This document shows, one piece after another, positions 22,338 to 34,413 of a stretch of DNA of 64,000 bases. The notes under the pieces were generated by a model. The model searched no databases. It was not told the DNA's origin and saw only the letters and a program-made list of their open reading frames with translations. Source of the stretch: Astropecten irregularis (Eukaryota > Echinodermata > Asteroidea > Paxillosida > Astropectinidae); the NCBI GenBank assembly GCA_963971285.1, contig OZ020252.1, forward strand, positions 9,647,662-9,711,661, given 5' to 3'. Position 1 is the stretch's first letter. Each line of letters begins with the position of its first letter. The translations under genes were made by a program, and so were the position numbers.

Positions 22338-22977
22338 AGGTATGGCACCAAGAGTCACTCACCAACCATCACGGTCGTCTATTTTTCACAGTGCCGACCA
22401 TGCTCTGTTTCATATACATGTACATGTACTTAGCCGGATGTTAAACACTACTTACAAGTAGTCTCAGTGGATACACTAAAGTCTCATTTAGGCCTGTTTA
22501 TCACTGCCAAATTCTTTTCAGAGTACGGTAATTTTACAAGTTTTAGAAAAAATGAGGAACATCTTCTTTTCTGCTATCCAGGACCGTGAATGCAATGAAC
22601 TGAATGCAATTTTATCATATTTCCAAAAAATAATAATTTATAAGTATTTATTGAAACAACAGGCTGTGTAATACAAAACAATGATAGTTAAACACAAAAC
22701 AATGATAGTTTAAAAATAAGGTTTTGCTGAGAAAACCAGTCGAAATGGCAATTTTTTGAAAGTACATTTTGACACATGCAGACTTTGGAAATTATGTGCG
22801 CATGTGTTGCTGTTAGAAAAATAATATCACACGGGATCATTTTCCCCATAGGGAATACATGAGAATGAACGGCAAACTTAAGCGCGTTGATAAGGTGCAG
22901 CAAGAATGATGAATTTACTCCCGTGATTAATTTGCAGTCATGAAATTGTGCTAGCGTAGCAAGTTAATTCTATCGAT
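22338..22977. other. Non-coding spacer
   Basis: AT-rich with no gene. A short duplicated phrase (ACACAAAACAATGATAGTT) occurs near 22680-22710. Confidence 0.4.
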
Positions 22978-22981
22978 TTAA

Positions 22982-23331
22982 ATGTTCAGTACAGGATTGG
23001 TAACATACCCAAACAGAAATGTTCACAAATGTACGTATAACTTTCAAGGTATGAAGATGGTGGTAGTAGAAACATACCGTTGAAATATTTCCGGCTGAAA
23101 TGCTGTTATTATCCAGAAATTACTAAAACAAAGACCGAAAACAGTTTCGATCTTGGAGTGAGATCAAAACTCCTGTGAACAGATTTGAAAATGCCGTGAG
23201 CGTTTTTCAGTTTTCTACAGTTCCTGATGATGATATGAGCTGAAGATCGCACAGGTTTGTTTTTATTCCATACAAAATCAAGCTATGAACAATCTGAACC
23301 TGTTCTGTCACCTTTACCTTGTATTGTATCT
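22982..23331 (+). mobile_element. TTAA MITE, second family, copy abutting the next
   Basis: Starts after TTAA 22978-22981 with a GTACAGGATTGGTAACATAC end and finishes GTATTGTATCT at TTAA 23332-23335, which is also the left target of the next element. The second half matches the diverged copy at 12034. Confidence 0.75.
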
Positions 23332-23335
23332 TTAA

Positions 23336-23692
23336 AGGTAGTATCATACTTTGGTAAGAAACCAAAACAGAAATGTTCACAGATTTACGTATAACCTATA
23401 GGCTATGACGGCGGTGATGGTAGAAACATACCGTAAAAATGTGTCCGCTTGAAATGGTGTATTTATCCAGAAATCAATAAAACAACGACCGAAAATCTTT
23501 TTGATCATTAAAAGATCAAAAATAAAAGAGAAAAGACTTCAGAAATTCTGTGGCCGTTTTTCACTGTTTCCTCAAAAAGTGGGCACCGTATGGGACTGAA
23601 ATTTTCAGATGACTTTACTGTATCTGTCTTGATATTTTTGCCCATGAAAAAAAGTGTATTTCTTTGATAAAAACCAAAGTATGATACTACCT
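23336..23692 (+). mobile_element. TTAA foldback MITE, full copy
   Basis: 357 bp between TTAA 23332-23335 and 23693-23696, close to the family consensus. Its left TTAA is shared with the element ending at 23331. Confidence 0.9.
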
Positions 23693-23850
23693 TTAAACAG
23701 AAAATGATAATACAGTAAATACACTGGTATGAAATTACGCACAATTCCATAAAGTGCCATCATTGGGTACGGTTTAATACGGTCCGTAAAAATCAATAAA
23801 TTCAATAGTTTCCATTTTGTCAATGAATGTATCTGGTGTCCGAATCAATA

Positions 23851-24035
23851 AGGCTGCGTTCGAGCGTTTACTCCCGGTAACACGAGTGTGATGCGCGCGC
23901 AATACTCTCCGGTGCAGGAGTATACTCCCCAACGCTGGAGAGTATACTCTCGCTGACCCGAGTGTCGTACTCCGGCCGTTCGAGCGCTCAGGAGTATACT
24001 CGTGTTAACACGAGTAGCTCGCTCGAACGCAGCCT
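23851..24035. mobile_element. AGGCTGCGTTCG foldback element, 185 bp
   Basis: Terminal repeats AGGCTGCGTTCGAGCG and its complement CGCTCGAACGCAGCCT, with long inner arms (ACACGAGT, GGAGTATACTC) that make almost the whole element one hairpin. GC-rich against its surroundings. One copy in the window. Confidence 0.85.
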
Positions 24036-24307
24036 ATGAGACTAGTTATAGTGTAGAGGAAACGTGATCATGATTGTAAGTGTCTTGGCAATGCATGGAA
24101 GCTTTTTGCCTCATTTTTATTTTGTATACTCGGAGGATTCTAATAACAGACTTGACCCATTGCAGCCAATAGGAGGTCATACATTATTATCCACTTCTTC
24201 TCGTTTTGTGATTCTTTTGGCAGAAATGCAATAATCATGTCGGTTGAATTTTATTAATGATCCTAATTCCAGGTGTTATTGCAATTTTAGAGATACACAA
24301 AGTTTAA

Positions 24308-24591
24308 AGGTACAATGCATGATTGGTAAAGGTCACAGGACAGAACTCGTACTTTGTCTGATCAAACATGTACATGTACATGAAATAATAAACCTGTGAA
24401 AATTTGAGCTCATTCGGACATCTGAGTCACGAGAAAATAGCGAAAACCCGACTCAATTTTTCTTATAAAACATGAAGAATGGTTTTGATCTTACCCCGAA
24501 ATCAAAACTGTTCTCAGTCGTTGTTTTACTAATTTCAGGTGGAAATATTTTAACGGTATGTTTCTACCAGCACCATATTTATACCTTGAGG
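24308..24591 (+). mobile_element. TTAA MITE, second family, right end lost
   Basis: Begins after TTAA 24304-24307 as AGGTACAATGCATGATTGG and follows the copy at 14923 closely to TATTTATACCTTG, where it breaks off. Confidence 0.78.
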
Positions 24592-24645
24592 GAAAGGGGA
24601 TAACTGAAACAACCCAAGTGAGGGTGTCCTTTGCGTTTCTTCCAA

Positions 24646-24772
24646 AAATCGTTCGGACGAACGATCTTTGGAAGAGACACTAAATCTTGATTTCCTTGAA
24701 AACCCCAGCATCTGATGAACCAAGATTTCCCATAGTGACTGTTTGCACTGTTTACGAACTGTTGTATGTTCC
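24646..24772 (+). repeat. 125-bp dispersed repeat, copy 1
   Basis: AAATCGTTCGGACGAACGAT through TTTACGAACTGTTG; the same segment occurs at 38262-38387 at roughly 90% identity. It sits 22 bp beyond the stop codon of the minus-strand gene, so it probably lies in that gene's 3' untranslated region. Confidence 0.85.
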
Positions 24773-24794
24773 GTTTAACTGTAATTTCAAAAGA

Positions 24795-26634
24795 TCAAGT
24801 GTCATCCTCTTCTGACGTCGAGTCATCTCCATCATCTGCATCTCCATCTTCATCATCTTCATCATCGTCTTCATCTTCATCATCGACTTCTTCTCCTTGA
24901 TACTTCCTCGTCTTGAACGTTGCCATGGACTCCAACCTCGTGGACATTAGGCTGCCTAGACTGTTCTTCGACCCTGCGGGCGCGCCTGGCTCGCCCGAGC
25001 TGCGATGCCTCTGCGACCGTATGCCGAGCATGGAATAGTCCAGGAAGTCCTCCCTGCGCTTCTGCATCTTCGCCTTGCGCTCCTCCATCCTCTTGCGCAT
25101 CAAGACGAATTTGTCCTTCTCCGTGAGCTCCTTGGGTTTCTCCTCCTCCTGATCCTGAACCGGTGACTGTACTTCGTCAAGAGGTTTCTCAGCTGTTGGT
25201 TCGTCCTCTGGTTCTCTCGGAACCAGGGGAGAACGATCGACCGGCTTGGGCGATGTGAGATACTTGGAAATTAAGCTTTTCCTCCGGTCCATGTCATCCA
25301 GTTCCAAATCCCCATTGGTTGCTGGTTCTGGATCTTCCGAAGGGAAGTCAAACGTTGGAGACGGTGTCCGTGAGTCCCTGTCTCCGTTCATGAGATCGGG
25401 CAAGAGTTCGTCGTCACTCTGCACGGCAAGTATCGGCTTCTTAGTTGTTTTCATTTTCTTCCCTACCTTCTTGCGATTGTCTCTCGCGTGGAACACTCGC
25501 CCGGAGGCGGTCGGTACGGCCGGTAGACGGGTCATCCTAGGTTCGCGGTTTGTTCTCACGGGTTTCACCTCTCTTTTCAGAGTTTGTCTTTGAGTAGTTC
25601 TAGGCTTTGTGGTTGTGGTCTGGGTGGGCACACGCGGTTTCCTGTTGGCCGATGTCGGTCTGGCGACTGCGGCCGACTTTAGCCTCTTCTCTGTTTTACG
25701 CTCTTCCTCCTCGATGTCGATACCGAGAATGTCCCAGTCATTGATGTGATCCTTCAGATACTTTCTGTCGAAGAGCAAATCCATCCGGGGACGAGGATAG
25801 ATGGTGCTGATGGACTCGTCCGACTGCGCAAACTCACTGTCTGAGTTAGCCAATCGGAGGCTCTCGATGGCAATCATCTCTGCGTCAACCTCGTCTTCAT
25901 CGTCTTGCTCGTGCTCGTCGAACATCTTCTCGTACCAACCTTCGGCTTCCTTTTCGTCGACGATCGCCTGCGAGATTTCACTGAAAACCACCGAGTTCTC
26001 CCGTGCCTTCCTCCCTTCCAAATCGCGTCTGATTCTCCACAGCTTCTTGCACAGGGCTAGATTCAGCGTGTCCTTTGTGCCGATGAGGATGGGGTACGTT
26101 GGCGACTTGCTCCGGGGATGGAAGCCGTGCTTGGACAGGTAGACCACCTTCTGAGGCTCGGTGACATCCGCTGGCAGCGTGTTGTCACCGAGGGGCGATT
26201 CAGAGAACTTGGCCGGCAGCGACCGGGGGCGCCGGTCAGTCTTCCTCGAAATCCTCGTGGTTCCGTTAACGGTTTCGACGTGAAGGTGTGGATTGCTGGC
26301 TAGGCTCCTGAGAGTCGACGCCCTGTCGATGAGTCCGTTGCTGGACGTGTTGAAGGCGGTGGTGCCTTCCCTGGCCGTGGTCCCTTGTACCTTGGGCAGC
26401 GTGCTGGCCGTGCCGTCACCACTACCGGACCCACGGTAGGAGTGTCCCGCTCGCCCCGTGTAGGTGAAGTCCACGCTCGTCTTGGAGCGAGCCACACCGA
26501 GATGGGCCACGTGGCGGTGGGTGGTTTGCGACTGCACTTGTCGGGATGTGGCAGCAGTGAGTTTAGAGTTTCTCTGGTGTGCGGGTTGTTGCCATGGCGT
26601 CACGGTTGAGAGTCGGGACTGGCCGGGCCAACTC
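24795..26634 (-). CDS. Exon 2 of the minus-strand hypothetical gene
   Basis: One long coding exon of 1840 nt with high third-position GC. The acceptor CGTTTGTAG ends at 26635. The first base completes a split Arg codon. There is no in-frame Met near its start, so coding must begin in an upstream exon. Confidence 0.88.
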
Positions 26635-29600
26635 CTACAAACGAACAAAAATGGAAAGAAAATTTATTTGAAAATGTGGAATTTGTTGTGTTAAGATACC
26701 AATACAGACACCGTTGTATGCATGTACTTTCAATGTAGCCACCTCAAACTTCAGTTCTATAGATTCGTTTCATTCACTGAATAGATGACTTAAACTCACG
26801 AGCACATATGCGGTACAATGTTGTTAAATAACATACACTCTCATACGCTGGTCGTATGATAATTAATAGGAAACACAACAGTTGTTGTTACATGGTGTAT
26901 GGCAATTCCGACGGTCGATGTACCTTTTATTCCATTCACAGTATCATCATTCTCTTTCATATATTTCGGGCCACTGGGCCCATTTCTATCTTTATCGCAG
27001 CAAGGCTCTTTGAACTTTTATTTCTGCTTTTCGATAAACAGTTCGCGTATTCTTTTTAATAAGTCCGAACCTTTTGCAAACTTTGGCCCTAATTTGATGA
27101 TAAACGTAATTTTAAACATGTTTTAATTTTAATTACGGGGTGCCCCATACACCATTAAGTCGAGTCACTCTTTCGACCTACATACTGGACTGGGAATATC
27201 AGATATTGCTGTTTGATGAAAGGTCTGCCCGGAGTAGACAATGCTAATGACACAATAAAAAATTAATACAGGTTTTTGCTTAAGAAATTTGAGTCTAACT
27301 CCATGAAGGTAGCATTGTGAAAAAAGGAGCACTGAGAACGTGGCGAAATTTTGAGAACTTTTCGAGAGATTTTCATCACAGGTTAATTTCGGACGGTGGT
27401 TATAACGGAGCGATTGGAATGTATAGAGTTGTAATTTAGTTGACATATTCATAATTATTTCATACCGTGAAATCCCAGAAAAGGCGATTGTTATTTTGAA
27501 ACAAAAATATAATCTGATCACGGACCAAGCCTGTCAACGCGCGCATCAAATAGGTCGACCATGCATAATACACATGTACATGTATGGATTCTAAATACGG
27601 CACTTTGTATATGCTTATCATTAAAAACTCTTCATACAATCAAATTGATAATTTGAGATAGTTGACAAACAGAGTGACACCAGTCAGATGCATGGGGCCA
27701 ATGCTGTTGGCTTGAGGGTCAACTCAAATCGTCCACTTGGTGCGATCGGAGTCCATGTGCTTACCGACTAAGCCTGTTAGTGGCTCTCATCATTTCATGG
27801 GCCGTGCCGCTACTCAGTAGGTAGGTCAGACCACACGTTACACATGTCACAACCTCCAGCGGTCCTACCAGCTCCTCGTCTTCATCTTCCCCGTCGCTGA
27901 CCGAGCGTGCCTCCCTCATCACCGACGGGCACATGCCTCGATGTGACGGCATGGCACTCACCAACGACGACCCGGCCAGCGGGGGTAGCGTCGAGGAGTC
28001 CTTGTTAAACATGCTTCAGATGTACGCACGACTCATCAAATACAAACACATCGTGGACGCTCTTTACAGCTCCTTCATATCACATAAATTGACAATGAAC
28101 CACTGCTGTAATTGCTCTTAATCGTCTCATTTTTCTTCTATCTGTTCAAATCCGACGTGTTTCGATGGTCCATAAATTTGGCCCGAGATTGTTCTTTAAA
28201 CACTCGAAGTTCGTAACGTGTGCGTTCTTTAGACTTTGACACAACCGATGCCATGTGTACCAATTCAACAGCACCATCATCCATCCGTGGCAGGAAGTAG
28301 AGTCACGGTTTGTTTACCGTGACAACTAAAAAGGTTCAGAACCACTCATCCAAGTTATCACTGCCTTGTGGGAATTCAAAATTCATAACAGATCATAAAC
28401 TTGCTCCGCTGATATCCTTAACGAACCAGGCAGACCAGTGTAGTCTAGTCTCAAATTGGTCATTTCTGGTGTCCATGTTGAATCCCAAAGTTAAATTTGT
28501 GCCGAATCTTCTCTCGCTCTCTGCTCAACCTATAGAGCTACAAACAGTTTTATGGTTGTAACCTGTAAATGCTAAACGGAACTTCAAACATTAACATGGC
28601 GCTATTCACCCATTCTGGTCGCTGCTTTGTATTCCTCTTGCATAAGTCCACGGAGGGAGTTAAGTCATCCGTGTTGAGTCAGTGGTCTTACGGTGAACTA
28701 CAGCGAATCGAGCATGGAGGAAGTCCTTCCTCCATGGCTAGAGGCAGTTAAGTTTACAAATCCGAGTGCAATCAGATAGAAGACACTCCACAACTTTCTC
28801 CAAAACTCAAACCACTCCTGTAATTCTCGAGACGTATGTCCAAATTGTCAATAGTCCTGTAAGATGTGCATTTCCTCTTCACGAGAAAAATGGTTGGCGT
28901 TGATATTTATGCCTCGTACACGAGCACAGTGGTAAGATCACTAGCGAAAATTTCACTGAATTGTGAAACAATCAACAGCTCCAAGGTGACGTCATGCCAA
29001 TTGGTTAACCACGGTTAATTAAATTAATCCAGCTGCATTCTAATTGTGTTTTAATTGAGAAAAACACAGCTCACTGCAAGTACATGTACCAACGGAAAAG
29101 AAGCAATTTCCTATATAAACCGTCCCGACTATAGAAGAAGAAAACACTGTCCACTCTGCAAGGTATACGGCTGATTGGCGTATAGCAACTTGTCTCCAGG
29201 TTTGTTGGGATGGAACAGGGGGTTTGCAACACAATGGACGGTCCCACTAGGGAACATGTTTCATTTATTCGGCAAGATGAGAGACTCCATTGTTCTTGAC
29301 AATCACAGCCGACGGCAACATCGATACAATCGTCAGAGAATCGATAATCAAGCAGGCCGTGTAGTTTCGGCACTTTTGACGGGGAAACTGTAGGGGATGA
29401 TCGTATACAGGGCCCTTTCTACCCTGGATAATATCTAGTTCCTATACCCTTAATATGATCATTCTTTTCAAGCTATTCATTTCCGTTCGGGCGTCATCTC
29501 GTAAAAGTCTCGTTGGGGGGAAATCTTCATGAAATCAGAATCGGAAGTCTTTGTCATATGAATAGGGAATCAACGCCTTTTGCGCGGTTTTACATGTAAT

Positions 29601-32089
29601 AATTGTACGGTGTTATATTTTGCCGCCAGTTTTAACATCACATTTCTTGACGCACGAAGGAGCCGCTTGTAAGGTGCTAACTTTCACGAGGAGACATTGA
29701 ATATAAATATTGTTTTGTACTCCAAAGGGATGAGTTCTTTTCCCACCTCCATGTTTTTACTGAGTTTTATTAAGCACTCTTTTTGAATGGAAAGACGGCA
29801 AATTCACTCGTCCAGTGTTTATTTCATGATAGTCACAGATGATTTCTTGAGTATGTTGGTACTGGACCAAAAAGAGCATAAATTGAAACGACATTGAATA
29901 ATACTAGGATGGTTAGTGATAAGTCGATCTTATCGGTAACACAAACATTATGAAGAATCAGGTTGTGTGTGTTTATTACTGCAAGGGTAGTAAAGCCGTC
30001 AGGAATATTTCAAAGTGATTTGAAATGGTATACAGAATGCCTTGCAGTATATAGGCCTTCATGTTTATCGAACAGGCTTCGCTATGGACAATAAAGTCTG
30101 GTGTTTTTCTTCACGGACCAATCGATAGGACTTAGTGTGCATCCTACAAAGAAAAACATGGATCCTTGAAAAGGTCTTAAAGATTGTGCTGTCGGCTTAT
30201 AACATGGTGAATATTCATTGGACATGGCTGCTTAGGAAACGTAGAGGTCGCTCGATCGACTCGGATTTCAGACAGGAAACTTTTCGTCTTTGTTCGCGCG
30301 TCAGCATTAATATTTCGCTTTCAGTCCAACAGAGAACTGTTTCACTAACTTTATAAACAAAACTGAAGTTCACAATTGTATTATTTACAATACACTGAAA
30401 GGGCATATGTATATGACCCCATTTTTTTTACTTTGTTAATGAGTCTTGTGATAGCAAATACACATAGCACTGCACTGAATTGAAGGCCACTTGGTCAAAC
30501 CGAGTCTCAATCGTCTGTTAAAGGTAGTATCATACTTTGGTTTTTATCAAAGAAATGCAGATTCATGGGCAAAAATATCAAGACAGAAACAGTAACAGTC
30601 AACTGTGATAATTTCAGTACCATACAATGCCCACTTTTTGAGAAAACGGTGAAAAACAGCCACAGTATTTCTTAAGTCTTTTCTCTTTTATTTTTGATCT
30701 TTTAAAAGATCAAAAAGATTTTCGGTCGTTGTTTTACTAATTTCTTGATAGATACACCATTTCAGGCAAAAAAATGTAACGGTATGTTTCTACCACCACC
30801 GTCTTCATACCATGTAAGTTATACGTAAATTTGTGAACATTTCTGTTTTGGTTTCTTACCAAAGTATGATTCTACCTTTAACCCACGATTTGTTAAGGCA
30901 GTTCACATAAATATTTAAACCTACATGTGTTCAAATATCCCAGACAATGACTTGTATGTTTAATGACATTCTTTCCATCGGGGAACTACTTTTCTAAAGA
31001 GGGCGGAGTTAGGGTGGTGTGGTACAAATTTGCTTTATAAATAGTATCTGTAATGCTCTTTTCAGTGTGTAAATTGCTCTTTTTGGAGGGAAACTTCATT
31101 TGATGTTTCTGTGTGCAGCCGCTGCGATTTTATATCCTTAGAGTGGTTAATTCAATAAATAAAATAATAATATAAAGGGAGCATCGATCAAGATTTTTTC
31201 AGGCGAAATGTATAACCTTTTTTGACAAAAGAAACGACCAAGGCCTATATAATGGTGTTTGTTTTTAACCACAAATAGGTAGTTTTACCCATTGTTTGTT
31301 GTCAATGGCGTTTTTTCTCCTTTTCAATTATTAACCTTGTCTGTCCACGAAGTGTAGGCTAAGTAGGATTATGAGGGAGATATTAAAGAGTGTGTTATAT
31401 TTCATCATTGTCTGATGCTCGGCAAAGTGGGTTCTGACTGAAATTTAATCACTATTTTCCTTGATGAAATTGCGCATGCAGTGACTGTGGTACTTATCAT
31501 GAAAGGGGGGAAGGATTACACGCCAAAAAATATCCATCATTTTATTTCAAGGGGGATGCTGCGTTAAAGTGCTTTCCTATACATGTATCAGAAATATCCA
31601 GTGGCATCAAACCGGGGCATGAAATCGACAGTAAATCATCCAAACAAATAATGGCCTTCCATCTTTTCAAAACATTTTAAGTGTTCTTTTTCTCTCCCCC
31701 TTACTGTGTTCTCCCCTCCCTCCCAAGAAAAATTATTATAATCATAATTTTTGTTGAATATCTTACCGTCTATGTGGGGTGTTGCGTTGAATACTGTTCA
31801 CGGTCCAGCAACGATTTGATGATGACATTGTTGTCTTGCTTCGACCTGGGGGGCCCTCCCAGCTTGCACCGTCTTTACAGGCACGGCTCTGGAGCGTGAA
31901 GGGCCTGTTGTTGGGGAATGCCACCGTGATGAAGTTATTGGGGTCCCGATGACAATTCGCCGGGGCCGCGGTGGTCGTCGGCGTGTTTGTCGAGCCCAGG
32001 CTGTGGGTCTGTTGTTGTAGTCTGACGGTCGCTCCCGCTGCAGCTACCGTGCAGAGATTTTGTTGATGCCAGTTGCCGTGGTAGCCCAT
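24795..32089 (-). CDS. Hypothetical two-exon gene, about 720 aa, acidic tail
   Basis: Not recognised. Proposed structure is 32089-31767 joined to 26634-24795 on the minus strand: exon 1 ends in phase 2 at a consensus donor (ACG-GTAAGA) and exon 2 opens in phase 2 after CGTTTGTAG, giving an open frame of 721 codons with the stop at 24797-24795. The N-terminal 240 residues are Thr/Gln/Ser/Arg-rich. A more ordered block at about 275-345 contains LNLALCKKLWRIRRDL and GWYEKMFDEHEQDDED. Residues about 425-500 are very basic. Residues about 615-650 form a charged helix (MRKRMEERKAKMQKRR), and the last 35 are almost all Asp/Glu/Ser. No known catalytic motif or membrane segment. Exon 2 is confident; the link to exon 1 rests on phase and composition. 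An extra exon (see 27765-28013) could lie between them. Confidence 0.7.
26635..27764. other. Probable intron of the minus-strand gene
   Basis: AT-rich. No transposon ends recognised and no exon supported on either strand. Confidence 0.45.
27765..28013 (-). CDS. Alternative or internal exon candidate, minus strand
   Basis: The minus frame is open from an ATG at 28012 (A at -3) to a good donor (AGTCG-GTAAGC) at 27765/27764 in phase 2, the phase exon 2 needs. Read as an internal exon from 28013 it would be 249 nt, phase 2 on both sides. It includes an acidic SDGEDEDEELVGPLEV stretch. Against it: the 3' splice site would be weak, and the opposite strand also looks coding here. Only one strand is likely to be real. 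Confidence 0.35.
27828..28121 (+). CDS. Possible plus-strand exon overlapping the same DNA
   Basis: One plus frame is open from about 27828 to TAA at 28119-28121. It shows C/G-rich third positions and a helical-looking end, EESLLNMLQMYARLIKYKHI. A pyrimidine-poor acceptor (ACAACCTCCAG) at about 27857 is possible, and no convincing donor follows. I do not recognise the peptide. Competes with the minus-strand reading of the same bases. Confidence 0.3.
   Translation, partial: RPHVTHVTTSSGPTSSSSSSSPSLTERASLITDGHMPRCDGMALTNDDPASGGSVEESLLNMLQMYARLIKYKHIVDALYSSFISHKLTMNHCCNCS
28122..30517. other. Non-coding, probable intron
   Basis: About 2.4 kb without a supported exon or transposon end. If the two-exon model is right this lies inside the minus-strand gene. 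Short frames near 28300-28750 and 29040-29390 overlap on both strands and lack coding bias. Confidence 0.4.
30522..30877 (-). mobile_element. TTAA foldback MITE, full copy
   Basis: 356 bp between TTAA 30518-30521 and 30878-30881, in minus orientation; one changed base in the right end (GATTCTACCT). Confidence 0.9.
30882..31766. other. Non-coding, probable intron
   Basis: AT-rich with no exon or repeat recognised. Contains pyrimidine-rich and AATTATTATAATCATAA stretches just below the donor of the exon at 31767. Confidence 0.4.
31767..32089 (-). CDS. Exon 1 of the minus-strand hypothetical gene
   Basis: ATG at 32089 with A at -3 and G at +4, preceded by an in-frame TGA 24 nt upstream. The 323-nt frame has strongly G/C third positions and ends at a consensus donor ACG-GTAAGA in phase 2. 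It encodes 107 residues rich in Gln, Thr, Asn and Ala. Its composition resembles the start of exon 2, supporting the join, but no transcript evidence is available. Confidence 0.65.
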
Positions 32090-32740
32090 TATGCCAGAGC
32101 ACGCACGAGTTCAAACTGATAGAGCTAGTTCACTCCGAGTCCGTTTCATTCCTGTACAGTCCAAATATACAAAAAATAGGTCTATCTTGAAATAAGAAAA
32201 CAAGTCACATTGGGAAAGTTATGCAGAAATATTTCAGGAATGTTCGTTTGAGCATGTTCCTATTCAACCCTGAACTACAACCGTTGTATCAATATTTATC
32301 TGGATTACGGATAACAAATGTCCCATGTCATAAAATGTACCGTCATGCTTTCCTTCGAGTTTATAGTTTAAAATAATACTTTAATGTTGTATTGACGAGT
32401 TGCTATGGTGCACAAATTATGAAATGCATAAACAAACAATGGATTGATCAATTGATATCCATTTGTCCCTCTGAACCAATTTGTCATAATTCTCTTGCCC
32501 TGCAAACATGTTTACATCTCATTTGATATTAACAAATCTGTGTACCATGGAAATTTGCTTTTCACCTTAAATATTGAGCATTTTTGTACACACACTTATT
32601 TCTTAACTACAATTTCAAGTAAGGGAAAGTTACAGTCTTGATTTGTACAGATAATGCCAGATTCTCTAGTACACTGAGGCTAATTTCCCAACTTCCACGC
32701 ATCAAATCTTGTGACTAATACGAAGCAGACAGTTTTAAGC
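32090..32740. other. Upstream flank of the minus-strand gene
   Basis: GC drops at once above the exon. No TATA-like element or repeat that I can support. Confidence 0.35.
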
Positions 32741-32744
32741 TTAA

Positions 32745-33114
32745 AGGTAGTATCATACTTTGGTAGCATACCAAAACAGAAAGCTTCACAGATTTATCTA
32801 TAACTTACAGGCCGTATAAGGATGGTGATGGTAGAAACATATTACAATGTTTCTGCCTGAAATTATTTATTTATCCAGAAAAGAGTAAAACCAATTGACC
32901 AATACAGTTTTGATTTTATAAAGATTAAATCAACTGTGATCAGTGAGATCAAAAATCCTGTTATGTGAATACATGTAGATATTTCACTGTTTTCTCAAAA
33001 GGTGGACATCTTTTGGAACTGGAAATTTCACAGATGTCTGTTACTGTATCTTTCTTGATATTGTAGCCCATGAATCTGCATTTCTTGGACAAAAACCAAA
33101 GTATGAAATAACCT
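32745..33114 (+). mobile_element. TTAA foldback MITE, diverged full copy
   Basis: 370 bp between TTAA 32741-32744 and 33115-33118, in plus orientation, more diverged than most in the centre. Confidence 0.85.
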
Positions 33115-33118
33115 TTAA

Positions 33119-34409
33119 ACATGGTTTACCCTTTGAACGACATGATTCTTGTAAAACCTATAAGTAAATTGAAAACTAACCAGCCAGTTTGATTTTATAC
33201 ACGGGTCTTCTCGTATAACAATTCAAAATTCACTGAAAATTCCTCCTGCTTGCAAGTAACACTCGCAATGTGATACCATCAGTTATAAATCCAAGAATTC
33301 TCCATGAGTGTGTAAGATCAAACACAAACTGGCACATGGGTGTTTCAGAGTATAGTATAGTCCACCAGTGATTTCAGATGCTGGTCATGAAGCCTCTATC
33401 GACCACTTGTCATATTTTGTTTAGAAGCAGAGACAATCAGGACTTTGGCAATCCTCACAGGCATACCTCGTGGTTATACACTGGTCCTCCAGAAAAACAA
33501 TGCATGGTTGTATGCGAGGAGTCAAGCTCGCGGAGAGAAGTCACATCCAGCGAATCCAGGTCGTGAACTCGCTGACAAGCACTCACAATTTCCAGCGAAT
33601 GTAGTTAATCAAAATAGGCGAACAGCCCATAGCAACGAGTCAGTTTCATACAGCTACATCACTTAGCATCCATCCTGGGAGGATATGCAATCGCGTTTTG
33701 TACTTTCATGATCATCAGAGCATATTCAATCATTGATATGTCCTTTGGTAAATTCCCACGCCGAAGTAACACGCTGTGACGAAGTTCTTGTAGTCAATGT
33801 TCCGAGGTTCTAAAAGTTTCACCGGCCAAAGGTCGTGATGTCCCTCCGTCTGATCGGCGTAAGATTCCCACGAGAATATCAGCAGGACGCCTCCGTGGTA
33901 TTACCCATACGAAAATATCGTCAAGTTAGTAGTATCCATCTAGCTTTGATGATTACAGTCTAGTCCGGTGTAACATCATCTAACAACAGGTTTATCAGGA
34001 CTATATCGACCAGGGTCTGATGAGTCAGGTTTTACCGGCAGGTATCTAAGGCCATGAAAGCAGCGACCCACAATGCCCTGAATGGCCTATGTTGACGGGG
34101 TCATAGACGTACCATGGGGCAATTGAATACCTAAGGGCTGGTGTTGAGGCAGGTACCAGTCGCCCACTTGTAAATTATTCAAGTGACGCTTTTGCCACAA
34201 AGAATGGGCTCAGGAATTGACCGTCCTGTTAACCCAAGAATCAGCAAGGAAGCTTCCTAGCTCGATGATCCAGTGGTGTGACCATTCCTTCAGTGATGGA
34301 ACATTCTGATCCTTCGGCGATTAAACCATTATTAACCAACATCAGGAGAGTGGTCTTTAACAATGTATTCTGTAATCATGTACTGTACTTTGCTCTCCCT
34401 GGGGTCGAC
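33119..34409. other. Non-coding, nothing recognised
   Basis: About 1.3 kb, GC moderately higher at 33800-34300 but without an open frame of coding character or transposon ends. Confidence 0.4.
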
Positions 34410-34413
34410 TTAA

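Noticed and set aside
24920-26609. Plus-strand frames opposite exon 2 of the minus-strand gene
   Set aside because: Antisense shadows, fragmentary and overlapping one another.
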